Source: Candidatus Bandiella numerosa
Lineage (GTDB): Bacteria; Pseudomonadota; Alphaproteobacteria; Rickettsiales; Midichloriaceae
Assembly: GCF_021811875.1 (NCBI RefSeq)
Contig: NZ_JAJBJD010000057.1
Span: 1-5,933 of the forward strand
Direction: 5' to 3'
Length of the DNA stretch: 5,933 nt
Shown: piece by piece, positions 1 through 5,932 of the stretch
Layout of the letters: the number at the start of each line of letters is the position of its first letter
Position numbering within the stretch: position 1 is the first letter of the stretch
Position numbers and translations under genes: made by a program
The notes under the pieces: generated by a model
Database searches by the model: none
What the model saw: only the letters and a program-made list of their open reading frames with translations
Told to the model about the DNA's origin: nothing

Positions 1-51
1 TGATACTACCTCGCCTTTTTCTTTTTTTCTTACTATTATTTCAAAATCCAT
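1..51 (-). CDS. Partial outward-facing ORF, probable transposase N-terminus (left copy)
   Basis: Reading from the ATG at 51-49 on the minus strand gives 17 codons, MDFEIIVRKKEKGEVVS, open to the window edge. The same frame occurs in the right arm. A short basic N-terminus behind a leader of about 73 bp suits a transposase or other DNA-binding protein of a mobile element, but 17 residues do not identify a family. The call rests on its being inside a duplicated segment with sharp borders. A weak Shine-Dalgarno-like AGG lies about 6 nt before the ATG. Confidence 0.4.
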   Translation of the reverse strand, partial: MDFEIIVRKKEKGEVVS

Positions 52-78
52 TTGATACCTGTATTGTTTTAGGTCAAA
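51..78 (-). promoter_or_regulatory. Imperfect hairpin over the start of the element ORF (left copy)
   Basis: On the minus strand TTTGACCT is followed, 10 nt later, by AGGTATCAAA, which pairs with it apart from a 2-nt bulge (TA). The downstream strand of the stem covers the AGG ribosome-binding candidate and reaches the first base of the ATG. If it forms in RNA it would hide the start of the element's ORF, a common way for mobile elements to limit transposase translation. The pairing is seen in the sequence; the function is inferred. Confidence 0.3.
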
Positions 79-162
79 GGTTAGCACTTTTCCTATTTAT
101 ACGCTATCTAATATTTATGCTTCCTTCTATCATATATGTTTCTTTCTGCCTATTATGCAATG

Positions 163-211
163 GTCTTTTGGATTAGGAATCCAACGCTCTATCCTGCTGA
201 GCTACGGGAAC
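163..211 (-). pseudogene. tRNA-Arg(CCT) 5' half, 3' half missing
   Basis: On the minus strand from 211 the sequence reads GTTCCCG (acceptor 5' strand), TA (positions 8-9), GCTC with loop AGCAGGATA and GAGC (complete D arm), G26, then TTGGA-TTCCTAA-TCCAA, a perfect anticodon arm with CCT anticodon ending at 168. This matches the usual alphaproteobacterial tRNA-Arg(CCT) up to about position 43. Beyond it comes AAGACC then ATTGCATAATAGG, with no TTCGA-type T loop, no pairing T stem and no CGGGAAC to close the acceptor stem anywhere before the left repeat. The gene is therefore truncated and cannot fold as a tRNA. It points the same way as addA, about 70 bp beyond the addA stop. Confidence 0.85.
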
Positions 212-240
212 AAATTTCAGTATGACAAGGCCATGATAAG

Positions 241-258
241 GTATTTATTAATAAATAC
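241..258. repeat. 18-bp perfect palindrome between addA and the tRNA remnant
   Basis: GTATTTATTAATAAATAC reads the same on both strands. It lies 24 bp past the addA stop and about 30 bp upstream of the tRNA remnant. A second, 10-bp palindrome (ATAAATTTAT, 260-269) sits next to it. With no GC-rich stem, no loop and no clear U-tract it is a poor intrinsic terminator. It could be a protein-binding site or a weak transcription end, or simply a product of AT-rich composition. Confidence 0.4.
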
Positions 259-281
259 AATAAATTTATATTTTTCAGCCA

Positions 282-3200
282 TTATAAGCAGATAAGCTCT
301 TTTTGATAAAAACTTAATATTTTACAACTAATTTTTTTGTTAGGATAAATATGAGAAATACATTGTTTATATATCTCTATTTGCCTACTATACTCATCTG
401 GTAGATTAGATTTGGAGAGTATTTTTGCTTTATCTGCTTTAATTTCAATAATTTCAATATTATCATCTTTCACAATTAACTTATCAATTTTTATAATGGT
501 GTCAGTTTTAGCAGCTAAATTATTTATACTCACTTCAGACAATACTTCATTTATAAAAATATCAGGAAATTTATGAACGATATCTTTTGCAATTAATTTT
601 ATTTCTTCGATTTCCCTTTTAGGTATTAAATTAAATGAGCTATTACCCGCTAAGTTTGCAATATAATTTGTAAAATTTTCCGTAGGAATTTTAGATGCAT
701 CAGATAAAATTTGGTGTATGAAGTTTCCTCTTGCAACTGGAAGATTTGAATATAGTTGATTTGCCAAAGAGGCAATTTCTTTTTTCTCAATATTTTCCAC
801 AATATAATCTTCCTTATAGTAAGATGGTAATTCAAAGTTTTCTAAAACTAAACCCTCATCTTTAAAGTGCTTTTGATCAGATATGCCAAGCTCAAAATAT
901 TTTACAAAATTATCCGCTAATATAGTTTTGGCAATACTATACCAGCTATCTTTTTTATTGCCACTATCTCCAAAAATATACAATTCATCTTCGGCACGAG
1001 TCATTGCAACATATAATAGCCTTAAACTTTCCTGTTTTAATTTTACTTTTCGCTGATTTATAATTTCCTTAATTGTATTATTTTTATATTCACTGACATT
1101 TGGTATTATGAGTTTTTCATTATACCAAAAGAAATTTTCATTTGGCATATTTTCTGAATCCCCAGCATCTGCCAAAATGATTATAGGTGCTTGCAGTCCT
1201 TTTGCAGCGTGTACAGTCATAATTTTGATACCTTCCGAATTATTATTATCAACATTGATATTTGAATTATATTGTAGCCACCCCAAAAAAACTTCCTTAC
1301 CGCCAAGAGATTGTTTTTCAAATTCTAAAATTTTATCTAAGAAAATATCAATTATTTCTTGGCAATTAGTTCCAAATTCCTGGCAAAAATTACTTATAAA
1401 TTTATTTTTGTATAAAACGTCTGTATAAAAATCATACAACGATTGATTTTTGCAATATTCTTCAAGTTCTTGCAATAAATCTGATGTTTCGGGATGAAGA
1501 TTTTGTAATCTGCTAAAAACATTTTGCTCATTCCTATTGTAGGATATCTTAAAAATTTGCTCTTCTGTAAAATTAAAAAACGCCGATTTTAAAAGGCATA
1601 TTAAATTGAAATCATCATCAGGCAATAGAAAAAATTTAATAATAGATAGCAAATCAAGAATGATAATATCATCGCTAAAATTTATTTTATTTTCTTCAGA
1701 TATAGGAGTACCGTTCTGTTTTAAAATTTGGACTAAGCATTTCATTTTTTCAGATCTTTTACGAAATAACACCATTATGTCTTTGTGCATGATTTTATTC
1801 TCAGCACGATCTTGATTTAATAAATGAAATATGAAATTTGCTATTTCTTCTGTATTTGATAATTTATTATCAATAAAATCAACATCTCTCTCAGGGATTT
1901 TCCAGCAATTTTTTTCTCTAGTTTTTTTATTAGTTTGAGTAAAATGTTCAATTACCTTAACTATCCCATTACCTTTTTTTATTGCTATATGATTTAATTT
2001 ATTAACAAAATCTATAGAATTAAAAATTTTGTCAACAGCTTCCAATATTTCTTTTTTTGAACGAAATGAATGACTTAATTCTAAACATTCCCAAGGCTTA
2101 GATACGTTTTTTAACTCTGTTTTATAAAATTGATTTATCGTTAAAAAATATTCAGGGTCAGCACCTTGAAACCCATAAATTGATTGCTTATAATCTCCTA
2201 CAATAAAAATTGAGGAATCAAAATTATAAGTGCTTTTGATCATTTTTTGTAATAAATGCCATTGTGCCTTACTTATATCCTGAGCTTCATCAATTAAGAT
2301 ATGTGAAAAAGATAAATTAAGTGAATATAATAAAATTTCTGAATCCCCCGCTTCATTTAATATTTCTAAAGTTCGAAGTACTAAATCATCATACTCTAGA
2401 TATCCTAATATACCCTTTAACTCTTCATATTCACGAATAGTCTCATTTAAAATTATAATTAAGCATTCCATAAATTGCGCTTGTTCATATGCGGATTTTT
2501 CTTCAAGAAATTCAATAATTCTGATTTGCTCTTTTTCACATTCTTCAATTAAATCTTTATTCCTATCTCTAAATTGCTTGTTAAAAAGTCTTTTACTCAT
2601 AGTTAGACTTTTTGTTAAGAAGCAGTCAAAATATTTTGTCAAATTATCATTTTTAAACTGGCTATCTCCATTAAGCCATGAGTGTATCATGTTTATGTCA
2701 TCCTTATTTTCTGCTACTAGAGATTTAAATCTTTGCGAAGTGTTTGAGATAAATTTATTAAACAAATCATCATAGCATGTTGCCCTTTCACTGTTATAAA
2801 AATCATACTGCCCATTTATTAAATCCATTATTGAATATTGCGAATTAATAAATTGGTAAATTTCTTGCTTCTGAAAAATGATATCACTAATCAGCTGTAA
2901 CAAAGTGTAATAATCATATTTTTTTGCTAAATTACCAATAGAGAAATGAAGTTCAGGTTTGGTTTTTGAAAGATTTATTACATTTTCCAGTGCCATTTCG
3001 ATTAACCTTTTCCTATTGTACTCATCAATAATTTTAAGATTTTCTAATTTATCCTCTTGTATAAATTGTGATTGATTTAATATATCAACGCATAATGAAT
3101 GCAAAGTTTGTATTCTGATTTTATCAAAATTATTTAGATATGTATTATATAGCTCCTTTGCCTTAAATATTTGAGATTGATCTATGTCTCTTTCGAACAT

Positions 3201-3473
3201 ATCCTTAATATGCTTTTTGAGCTCTTCATCACTATATATGTGCCATTTTTTAAATTCGTCTCTTAGTCTATTTAGCATTTCTCCTATAGCTACATTGGTA
3301 AATGTAATGCACAATATATTCTCAATTTGCTCACCATCTAAAAGTAACCGTAATATTCTATCTATTAGTGTTTTGGTTTTTCCAGTCCCTGCTGAGGCAC
3401 TGAGATATACATTATTTTTGGGATCAGATGCTTTTCTTTGTATTTTTATGGAATTTAAAATGGCTTGATTCAT
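282..3473 (-). CDS. addA: AddA, double-strand break repair helicase-nuclease subunit
   Basis: A 1063-residue UvrD/RecB-type (superfamily 1A) helicase with a C-terminal RecB-like nuclease, the plan of AddA, which with AddB unwinds and trims DNA ends for RecA-dependent repair in the cytoplasm. Visible in order: Q motif (IQRKASDP, 11-18), Walker A (ASAGTGKT, 26-33, Lys32), motif Ia (ITFTNVA, 56-62), TLHS motif (123-126), Walker B/motif II (ILIDEAQD, 392-399), motif III (VGDYKQSIYGFQGA, 425-438), motif IV (SFRSK, 469-473), motif V (IMTVHAAKGLQ, 751-761), motif VI (LLYVAMTRAEDELY, 819-832). The nuclease region shows His920 (GNFIHQIL), Asp997 (IKIDKL), Glu1010-Ile-Lys1012 and the QIEIY helix (1031-1035). 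The usual D-x-K is thus E-x-K, a conservative change. Length is slightly short for the alphaproteobacterial family. The start fits because the Q motif follows directly; its ribosome site is weak. It stands alone: addB, often adjacent, is absent here. All motifs look intact, so it is probably active. Confidence 0.93.
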   Translation of the reverse strand: MNQAILNSIKIQRKASDPKNNVYLSASAGTGKTKTLIDRILRLLLDGEQIENILCITFTNVAIGEMLNRLRDEFKKWHIYSDEELKKHIKDMFERDIDQSQIFKAKELYNTYLNNFDKIRIQTLHSLCVDILNQSQFIQEDKLENLKIIDEYNRKRLIEMALENVINLSKTKPELHFSIGNLAKKYDYYTLLQLISDIIFQKQEIYQFINSQYSIMDLINGQYDFYNSERATCYDDLFNKFISNTSQRFKSLVAENKDDINMIHSWLNGDSQFKNDNLTKYFDCFLTKSLTMSKRLFNKQFRDRNKDLIEECEKEQIRIIEFLEEKSAYEQAQFMECLIIILNETIREYEELKGILGYLEYDDLVLRTLEILNEAGDSEILLYSLNLSFSHILIDEAQDISKAQWHLLQKMIKSTYNFDSSIFIVGDYKQSIYGFQGADPEYFLTINQFYKTELKNVSKPWECLELSHSFRSKKEILEAVDKIFNSIDFVNKLNHIAIKKGNGIVKVIEHFTQTNKKTREKNCWKIPERDVDFIDNKLSNTEEIANFIFHLLNQDRAENKIMHKDIMVLFRKRSEKMKCLVQILKQNGTPISEENKINFSDDIIILDLLSIIKFFLLPDDDFNLICLLKSAFFNFTEEQIFKISYNRNEQNVFSRLQNLHPETSDLLQELEEYCKNQSLYDFYTDVLYKNKFISNFCQEFGTNCQEIIDIFLDKILEFEKQSLGGKEVFLGWLQYNSNINVDNNNSEGIKIMTVHAAKGLQAPIIILADAGDSENMPNENFFWYNEKLIIPNVSEYKNNTIKEIINQRKVKLKQESLRLLYVAMTRAEDELYIFGDSGNKKDSWYSIAKTILADNFVKYFELGISDQKHFKDEGLVLENFELPSYYKEDYIVENIEKKEIASLANQLYSNLPVARGNFIHQILSDASKIPTENFTNYIANLAGNSSFNLIPKREIEEIKLIAKDIVHKFPDIFINEVLSEVSINNLAAKTDTIIKIDKLIVKDDNIEIIEIKADKAKILSKSNLPDEYSRQIEIYKQCISHIYPNKKISCKILSFYQKELICL

Positions 3474-3503
3474 TAGTTTTGCTTCAATTAATCAAATGTA
3501 TGC

Positions 3504-3532
3504 TTGCAATAACTGACGTTAGCATTTAAATT
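3504..3532 (+). promoter_or_regulatory. Putative sigma-70 promoter for gap-pgk
   Basis: In the 89-bp gap between the divergent addA and gap starts, TTGCAA (3504-3509) and TAAATT (3527-3532) are separated by 17 bp, the ideal spacing for a housekeeping promoter. Each hexamer matches consensus at four positions. It would give a leader of about 20-25 nt before the gap ATG. No comparably good pair was found for addA on the other strand. In DNA this AT-rich such matches arise by chance, so this is a candidate only. Confidence 0.4.
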
Positions 3533-3562
3533 ATCAAGCGTACAACAAATAAACGATATTAA

Positions 3563-4582
3563 ATGGTTAAAATTAATATTGCAATTAATGGTATTGGCAG
3601 AATAGGAAAAAATGTTTTTAGAAGATATTTTGAAAATAGATATGAAAATTTAAATTTAGTAGCCATCAATCTTGGTGAGTCTAATGTGCAGTCTAAGTTG
3701 CATTTATTGAAGTACGATTCTATACATGGAACTTTTAATGGTATCAAGAAAATAGAAGAAAACAAAATTTTTGTAAAGGAGCAATCAGTAGAAACCATTA
3801 AGGAAAGGGATATAAAAAATATTAATTGGAAGAATTACAATGTAGATTTAGTTTTAGAATGCACTGGAAATTTTAATAGTAAGGAATTATCATCGCAACA
3901 TATTGAGCAAGGAGCTAAAAAAGTTTTGGTATCAGCACCTTGTAAAGATGCGGATAATACAATAATTTTAGGAGTAAATCATGACAAGCTCTCTTCAGAA
4001 GACAAAGTTATTTCAATTGGTTCATGCACAACAAATTGTTTAGCACCTATTGCAAAAATTCTTGATGATAACTTTGGAATAAAAAGTGGCTTCATGACTA
4101 CTATTCATTCATACACTAACGACCAGAGAATAATTGATGGTGGACATAATGATTTAAGAAGAGCTAGAGCCGCTGCCATGTCAATAATTCCTACTACCAC
4201 AGGTGCTGCAAAATCTATAGGATTAATTCTTCCTAATTTGAAAGGGAAATTAGATGGTGCAGCAGTAAGAGTTCCAACCCCAAACGTTTCAATGATTGAT
4301 TTTAGTTTTATTTCGAATAAAGATGTATCTGTTATGGAAATAAATGAGGCTATGAAACAAAATTCAAAAGATAATTATAAAGGAATTGTAGAGGTTGTTG
4401 AAGATGAACTTGTTTCAACCGATTTTAATCATACGACAGCTAGTGCAATTTTTGATATCGGTGAAACAAAAGTTATAGATAAAAATTTTGGTAGGATAGT
4501 TGCTTGGTATGATAATGAATGGGCATTTTCATGTAGAATGCTAGAAATTGCAAATTTAATGGCTAAAGACTTCAGGGTATAA
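3563..4582 (+). CDS. gap: Glyceraldehyde-3-phosphate dehydrogenase, type I
   Basis: A 339-residue protein of normal family length that oxidises and phosphorylates glyceraldehyde-3-phosphate to 1,3-bisphosphoglycerate with NAD(P); it works as a cytosolic tetramer. The N-terminal Rossmann glycine motif is INGIGRIGK (8-16). The catalytic segment GSCTTNCLAP (153-162) holds nucleophile Cys155, and His182 lies in TTIHSYTNDQ. The phosphate-binding and S-loop stretch runs through LRRARAAA, PTTTGAAK and DGAAVRVPTPNVS (198-243). The C-terminus has the family WYDNEW signature (315-320). After AIN (34-36) the usual Asp that reads the NAD ribose is replaced by LGES, so coenzyme choice is uncertain. The start is canonical, but no Shine-Dalgarno sequence precedes it. 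It is first in an operon with pgk, 6 bp downstream, and diverges from addA. Epd (erythrose-4-phosphate dehydrogenase) is a less likely alternative, given pgk next door. Confidence 0.95.
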   Translation: MVKINIAINGIGRIGKNVFRRYFENRYENLNLVAINLGESNVQSKLHLLKYDSIHGTFNGIKKIEENKIFVKEQSVETIKERDIKNINWKNYNVDLVLECTGNFNSKELSSQHIEQGAKKVLVSAPCKDADNTIILGVNHDKLSSEDKVISIGSCTTNCLAPIAKILDDNFGIKSGFMTTIHSYTNDQRIIDGGHNDLRRARAAAMSIIPTTTGAAKSIGLILPNLKGKLDGAAVRVPTPNVSMIDFSFISNKDVSVMEINEAMKQNSKDNYKGIVEVVEDELVSTDFNHTTASAIFDIGETKVIDKNFGRIVAWYDNEWAFSCRMLEIANLMAKDFRV

Positions 4583-4588
4583 TGGAAT

Positions 4589-5782
4589 ATGAATACAGTA
4601 CATTTAAAAAATATAACTGATATTAGCTTAAACGATAAAAAGATTTTTTTAAGATGTGATTTAAATGTCCCATTTGACGATAATAAAGTTTTGTTGGACG
4701 ATACTAGAATTAACAATATAGTACCTACAATTCAATATTTGTTACAAAAAAATGCAAAAGTGATTATAGCAAGCCACTTTGGTAGACCTAATGGAGAATA
4801 CAAAGAAGAATTGTCGTTAAAAAAATTGATTCCATATTTAGAAGAGTATCTAAAAGTTAAAGTTATATTTATAAAAGACATATTGTCAGAAAATAGCATA
4901 GCTCGCGCTAATGATTTAAAAAACGGGGAAATAATATTACTAGAAAATCTTCGATTTTATAAAGAAGAGCAATCAAATGATATGCAATTTGGGCAAAAAT
5001 TAAGTCAATATGCAGATATTTATATAAATGATGCTTTTTCATGTTGCCATAGAGAGCATGCGTCTATTGATGCTATAACACAATTTCTTCCTTCGTACGC
5101 AGGTTTATTGCTTGTAAATGAATTGAAAAATTTAAATGACGCCTTTAGCAAAAACACCAGACCTCAGATACTAATTATAGGTGGTAAAAAAATTTCAACA
5201 AAGATTCGAATATTGGAGCACCTAGCAAATAAAATAGACAAGGTATTTATTGCAGGAGCTATGGTTAATAACTTTCTAAAAGCTTTAGGTTATGAAATAG
5301 GTACTTCGTTTTATGAAGTAGATTATGTTGAGCATGCTAAAAACATATACGAAAAATATAAAGAAAAAATAATACTTCCTAATGATTTTGTGGGAAAAAA
5401 TGAGAATAATAAGCTATTTATTAAAGATATAAGCGATATATTAGCTGGAGATTGCATGTTAGATATTGGATCAAGTAGTTGTCAAAAATTATGTGACAGT
5501 ATTAAAAATTCAAAAATTGTAATATGGAATGGACCAATAGGATTTTATGAGGAACAACAATTTGCTGTTAGCAGTTTGTATATTGCAAGGTCTATAGCTT
5601 ATCACACACAAAAAAATAATATTATAAGTGTTATTGGAGGTGGTGATGCCGTAGCTGCTGTTAAGCTATCGGGATTGCAAGACTGTTTTTCATATATTTC
5701 TACTGGAGGTGGAGCTTTTTTAGAATTGCTTGAAAAAGGGGATTTAATAGGATTTAAAAACTTGAAAAGCAAAGAAACATGA
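4589..5782 (+). CDS. pgk: Phosphoglycerate kinase
   Basis: A 397-residue cytosolic monomer type, full length for bacterial PGK, that transfers phosphate between 1,3-bisphosphoglycerate and ADP, using the product of the upstream gap. N-domain substrate residues are present: RCDLNVP (22-28, with Asp24 and Asn26), Arg40, SHFGRPNG (62-69), LENLRF (118-123, Arg122) and NDAFSCCHREHAS (147-159, Arg155). C-domain nucleotide features are IIGGKKISTKI (196-206), WNGPIGFYE (313-321, Glu321), the glycine loop GGGDAVAA (350-357) and STGGGAFLELLE (371-382). Some usually fixed positions differ: GGAK is GGKK, DIGPxT is DIGSSS, and GGDT/S is GGDA. The start lies 6 bp after the gap stop; AGGG at 4574-4577 is the best, rather distant, ribosome site, so translational coupling is likely. 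The stop overlaps a downstream queC-like start by 4 bp. Confidence 0.96.
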   Translation: MNTVHLKNITDISLNDKKIFLRCDLNVPFDDNKVLLDDTRINNIVPTIQYLLQKNAKVIIASHFGRPNGEYKEELSLKKLIPYLEEYLKVKVIFIKDILSENSIARANDLKNGEIILLENLRFYKEEQSNDMQFGQKLSQYADIYINDAFSCCHREHASIDAITQFLPSYAGLLLVNELKNLNDAFSKNTRPQILIIGGKKISTKIRILEHLANKIDKVFIAGAMVNNFLKALGYEIGTSFYEVDYVEHAKNIYEKYKEKIILPNDFVGKNENNKLFIKDISDILAGDCMLDIGSSSCQKLCDSIKNSKIVIWNGPIGFYEEQQFAVSSLYIARSIAYHTQKNNIISVIGGGDAVAAVKLSGLQDCFSYISTGGGAFLELLEKGDLIGFKNLKSKET

Positions 5783-5829
5783 AAAATGCTATCGTATTAC
5801 TGAGCGGTGGAAGCATAAATATTAGATAG
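5779..5829 (+). pseudogene. queC: queC 5' fragment interrupted by the right repeat arm
   Basis: The ATG at 5779 overlaps the pgk stop (ATGA), the classic arrangement of a translationally coupled next gene. It reads MKNAIVLLSGG, which matches the N-terminal P-loop of QueC (7-cyano-7-deazaguanine synthase, a cytosolic PP-loop ATP enzyme making preQ0 for queuosine tRNA modification), where family members continue with L/P-D-S. Here, right after the SGG codons, at 5809-5811, the sequence enters the 124-bp repeat; the frame continues as SINIR and stops at 5827-5829. The product would be a useless 16-residue peptide. The rest of queC, if it survives, lies beyond the element. Other PP-loop enzymes (MnmA, TilS, LarE) share SGG but fit the AIVLLSGG lead-in less well. 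The assignment rests on 11 residues. Confidence 0.6.
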
Positions 5830-5932
5830 CGTATAAATAGGAAAAGTGCTAACCTTTGACCTAAAACAATACAGGTATCAAATGGATTTTGAAATAATAG
5901 TAAGAAAAAAAGAAAAAGGCGAGGTAGTATCA
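5809..5932 (+). repeat. Right arm of 124-bp perfect inverted repeat; putative insertion-sequence end
   Basis: This is the exact reverse complement of 1-124, read outward on the plus strand from GGAAGCATAAAT. Its inner border falls inside the queC-like frame, which is what an insertion into a gene looks like. The inner border GG may belong to either the element or queC. The arm runs off the window after its own ORF start, so only about 125 bp of the element is visible. Equal arm lengths at both window edges suggest the sequence was cut at the repeat, for example where an assembly stopped on entering a multi-copy element. Confidence 0.8.
5855..5882 (+). promoter_or_regulatory. Imperfect hairpin over the start of the element ORF (right copy)
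   Basis: TTTGACCT (5855-5862) pairs with AGGTATCAAA (5873-5882) around a 10-nt loop with a 2-nt bulge. The downstream strand includes the AGG ribosome-site candidate and the A of the start codon. It is identical to the left copy at 51-78. A role in restraining translation of the element ORF is inferred. Confidence 0.3.

Larger units (their letters stand above)
1..124 (-). repeat. Left arm of 124-bp perfect inverted repeat; putative insertion-sequence end
   Basis: Bases 1-124 are the exact reverse complement of 5809-5932; I compared the arms base by base and found no mismatch. Homology stops sharply inward of 124: the left arm continues ttctatc, while the reverse complement of the right side continues accgctc. 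The arm reads outward (minus strand) from GGAAGCATAAAT through a non-coding leader of about 73 bp to an ATG at 51 and an open frame reaching the window edge. A leader plus the start of a frame, present twice with sharp inner borders, fits the 5' end of an insertion sequence. The family is not recognised. The arm stops at the window edge, so the element's other end and any target duplication cannot be seen. Confidence 0.8.

Noticed and set aside
1..124. Terminal repeats as ends of a linear plasmid or phage, or as a CRISPR or group II intron feature
   Set aside because: There are no replication or phage genes, no short regularly spaced repeats, and no GTGYG-type intron boundary shared by both arms; outward ORF starts inside the arms fit insertion-sequence copies better.
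125..167. A divergent T arm completing the tRNA-Arg
   Set aside because: The stretch gives no five-pair T stem, no TTCRA loop and no partner for the GTTCCCG acceptor strand.
1108..1428. Plus-strand open frame of 106 codons inside addA
   Set aside because: It lies wholly antisense to conserved AddA sequence, including motifs V and VI region neighbours, and its translation has no recognisable domain; it is a shadow of the real gene.
3184..3468. Plus-strand open frame of 94 codons opposite the AddA N-terminus
   Set aside because: It is antisense to the Walker A and motif Ia region; its hydrophobic look comes from the complement of Lys/Asn-rich codons.
4582..4620. ATG overlapping the gap stop (TAATG) starting a 12-codon frame
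   Set aside because: It is out of frame with pgk and stops quickly; the pgk ATG at 4589 gives the correct PGK N-terminus.
4429..4716. Minus-strand open frame across the gap-pgk junction
   Set aside because: It overlaps the conserved end of GAPDH and start of PGK on the opposite strand and shows no protein family features.
5783..5808. Possible transcription terminator after pgk
   Set aside because: No stem followed by a T-run is present; the stretch is better explained as the start of a coupled queC frame.
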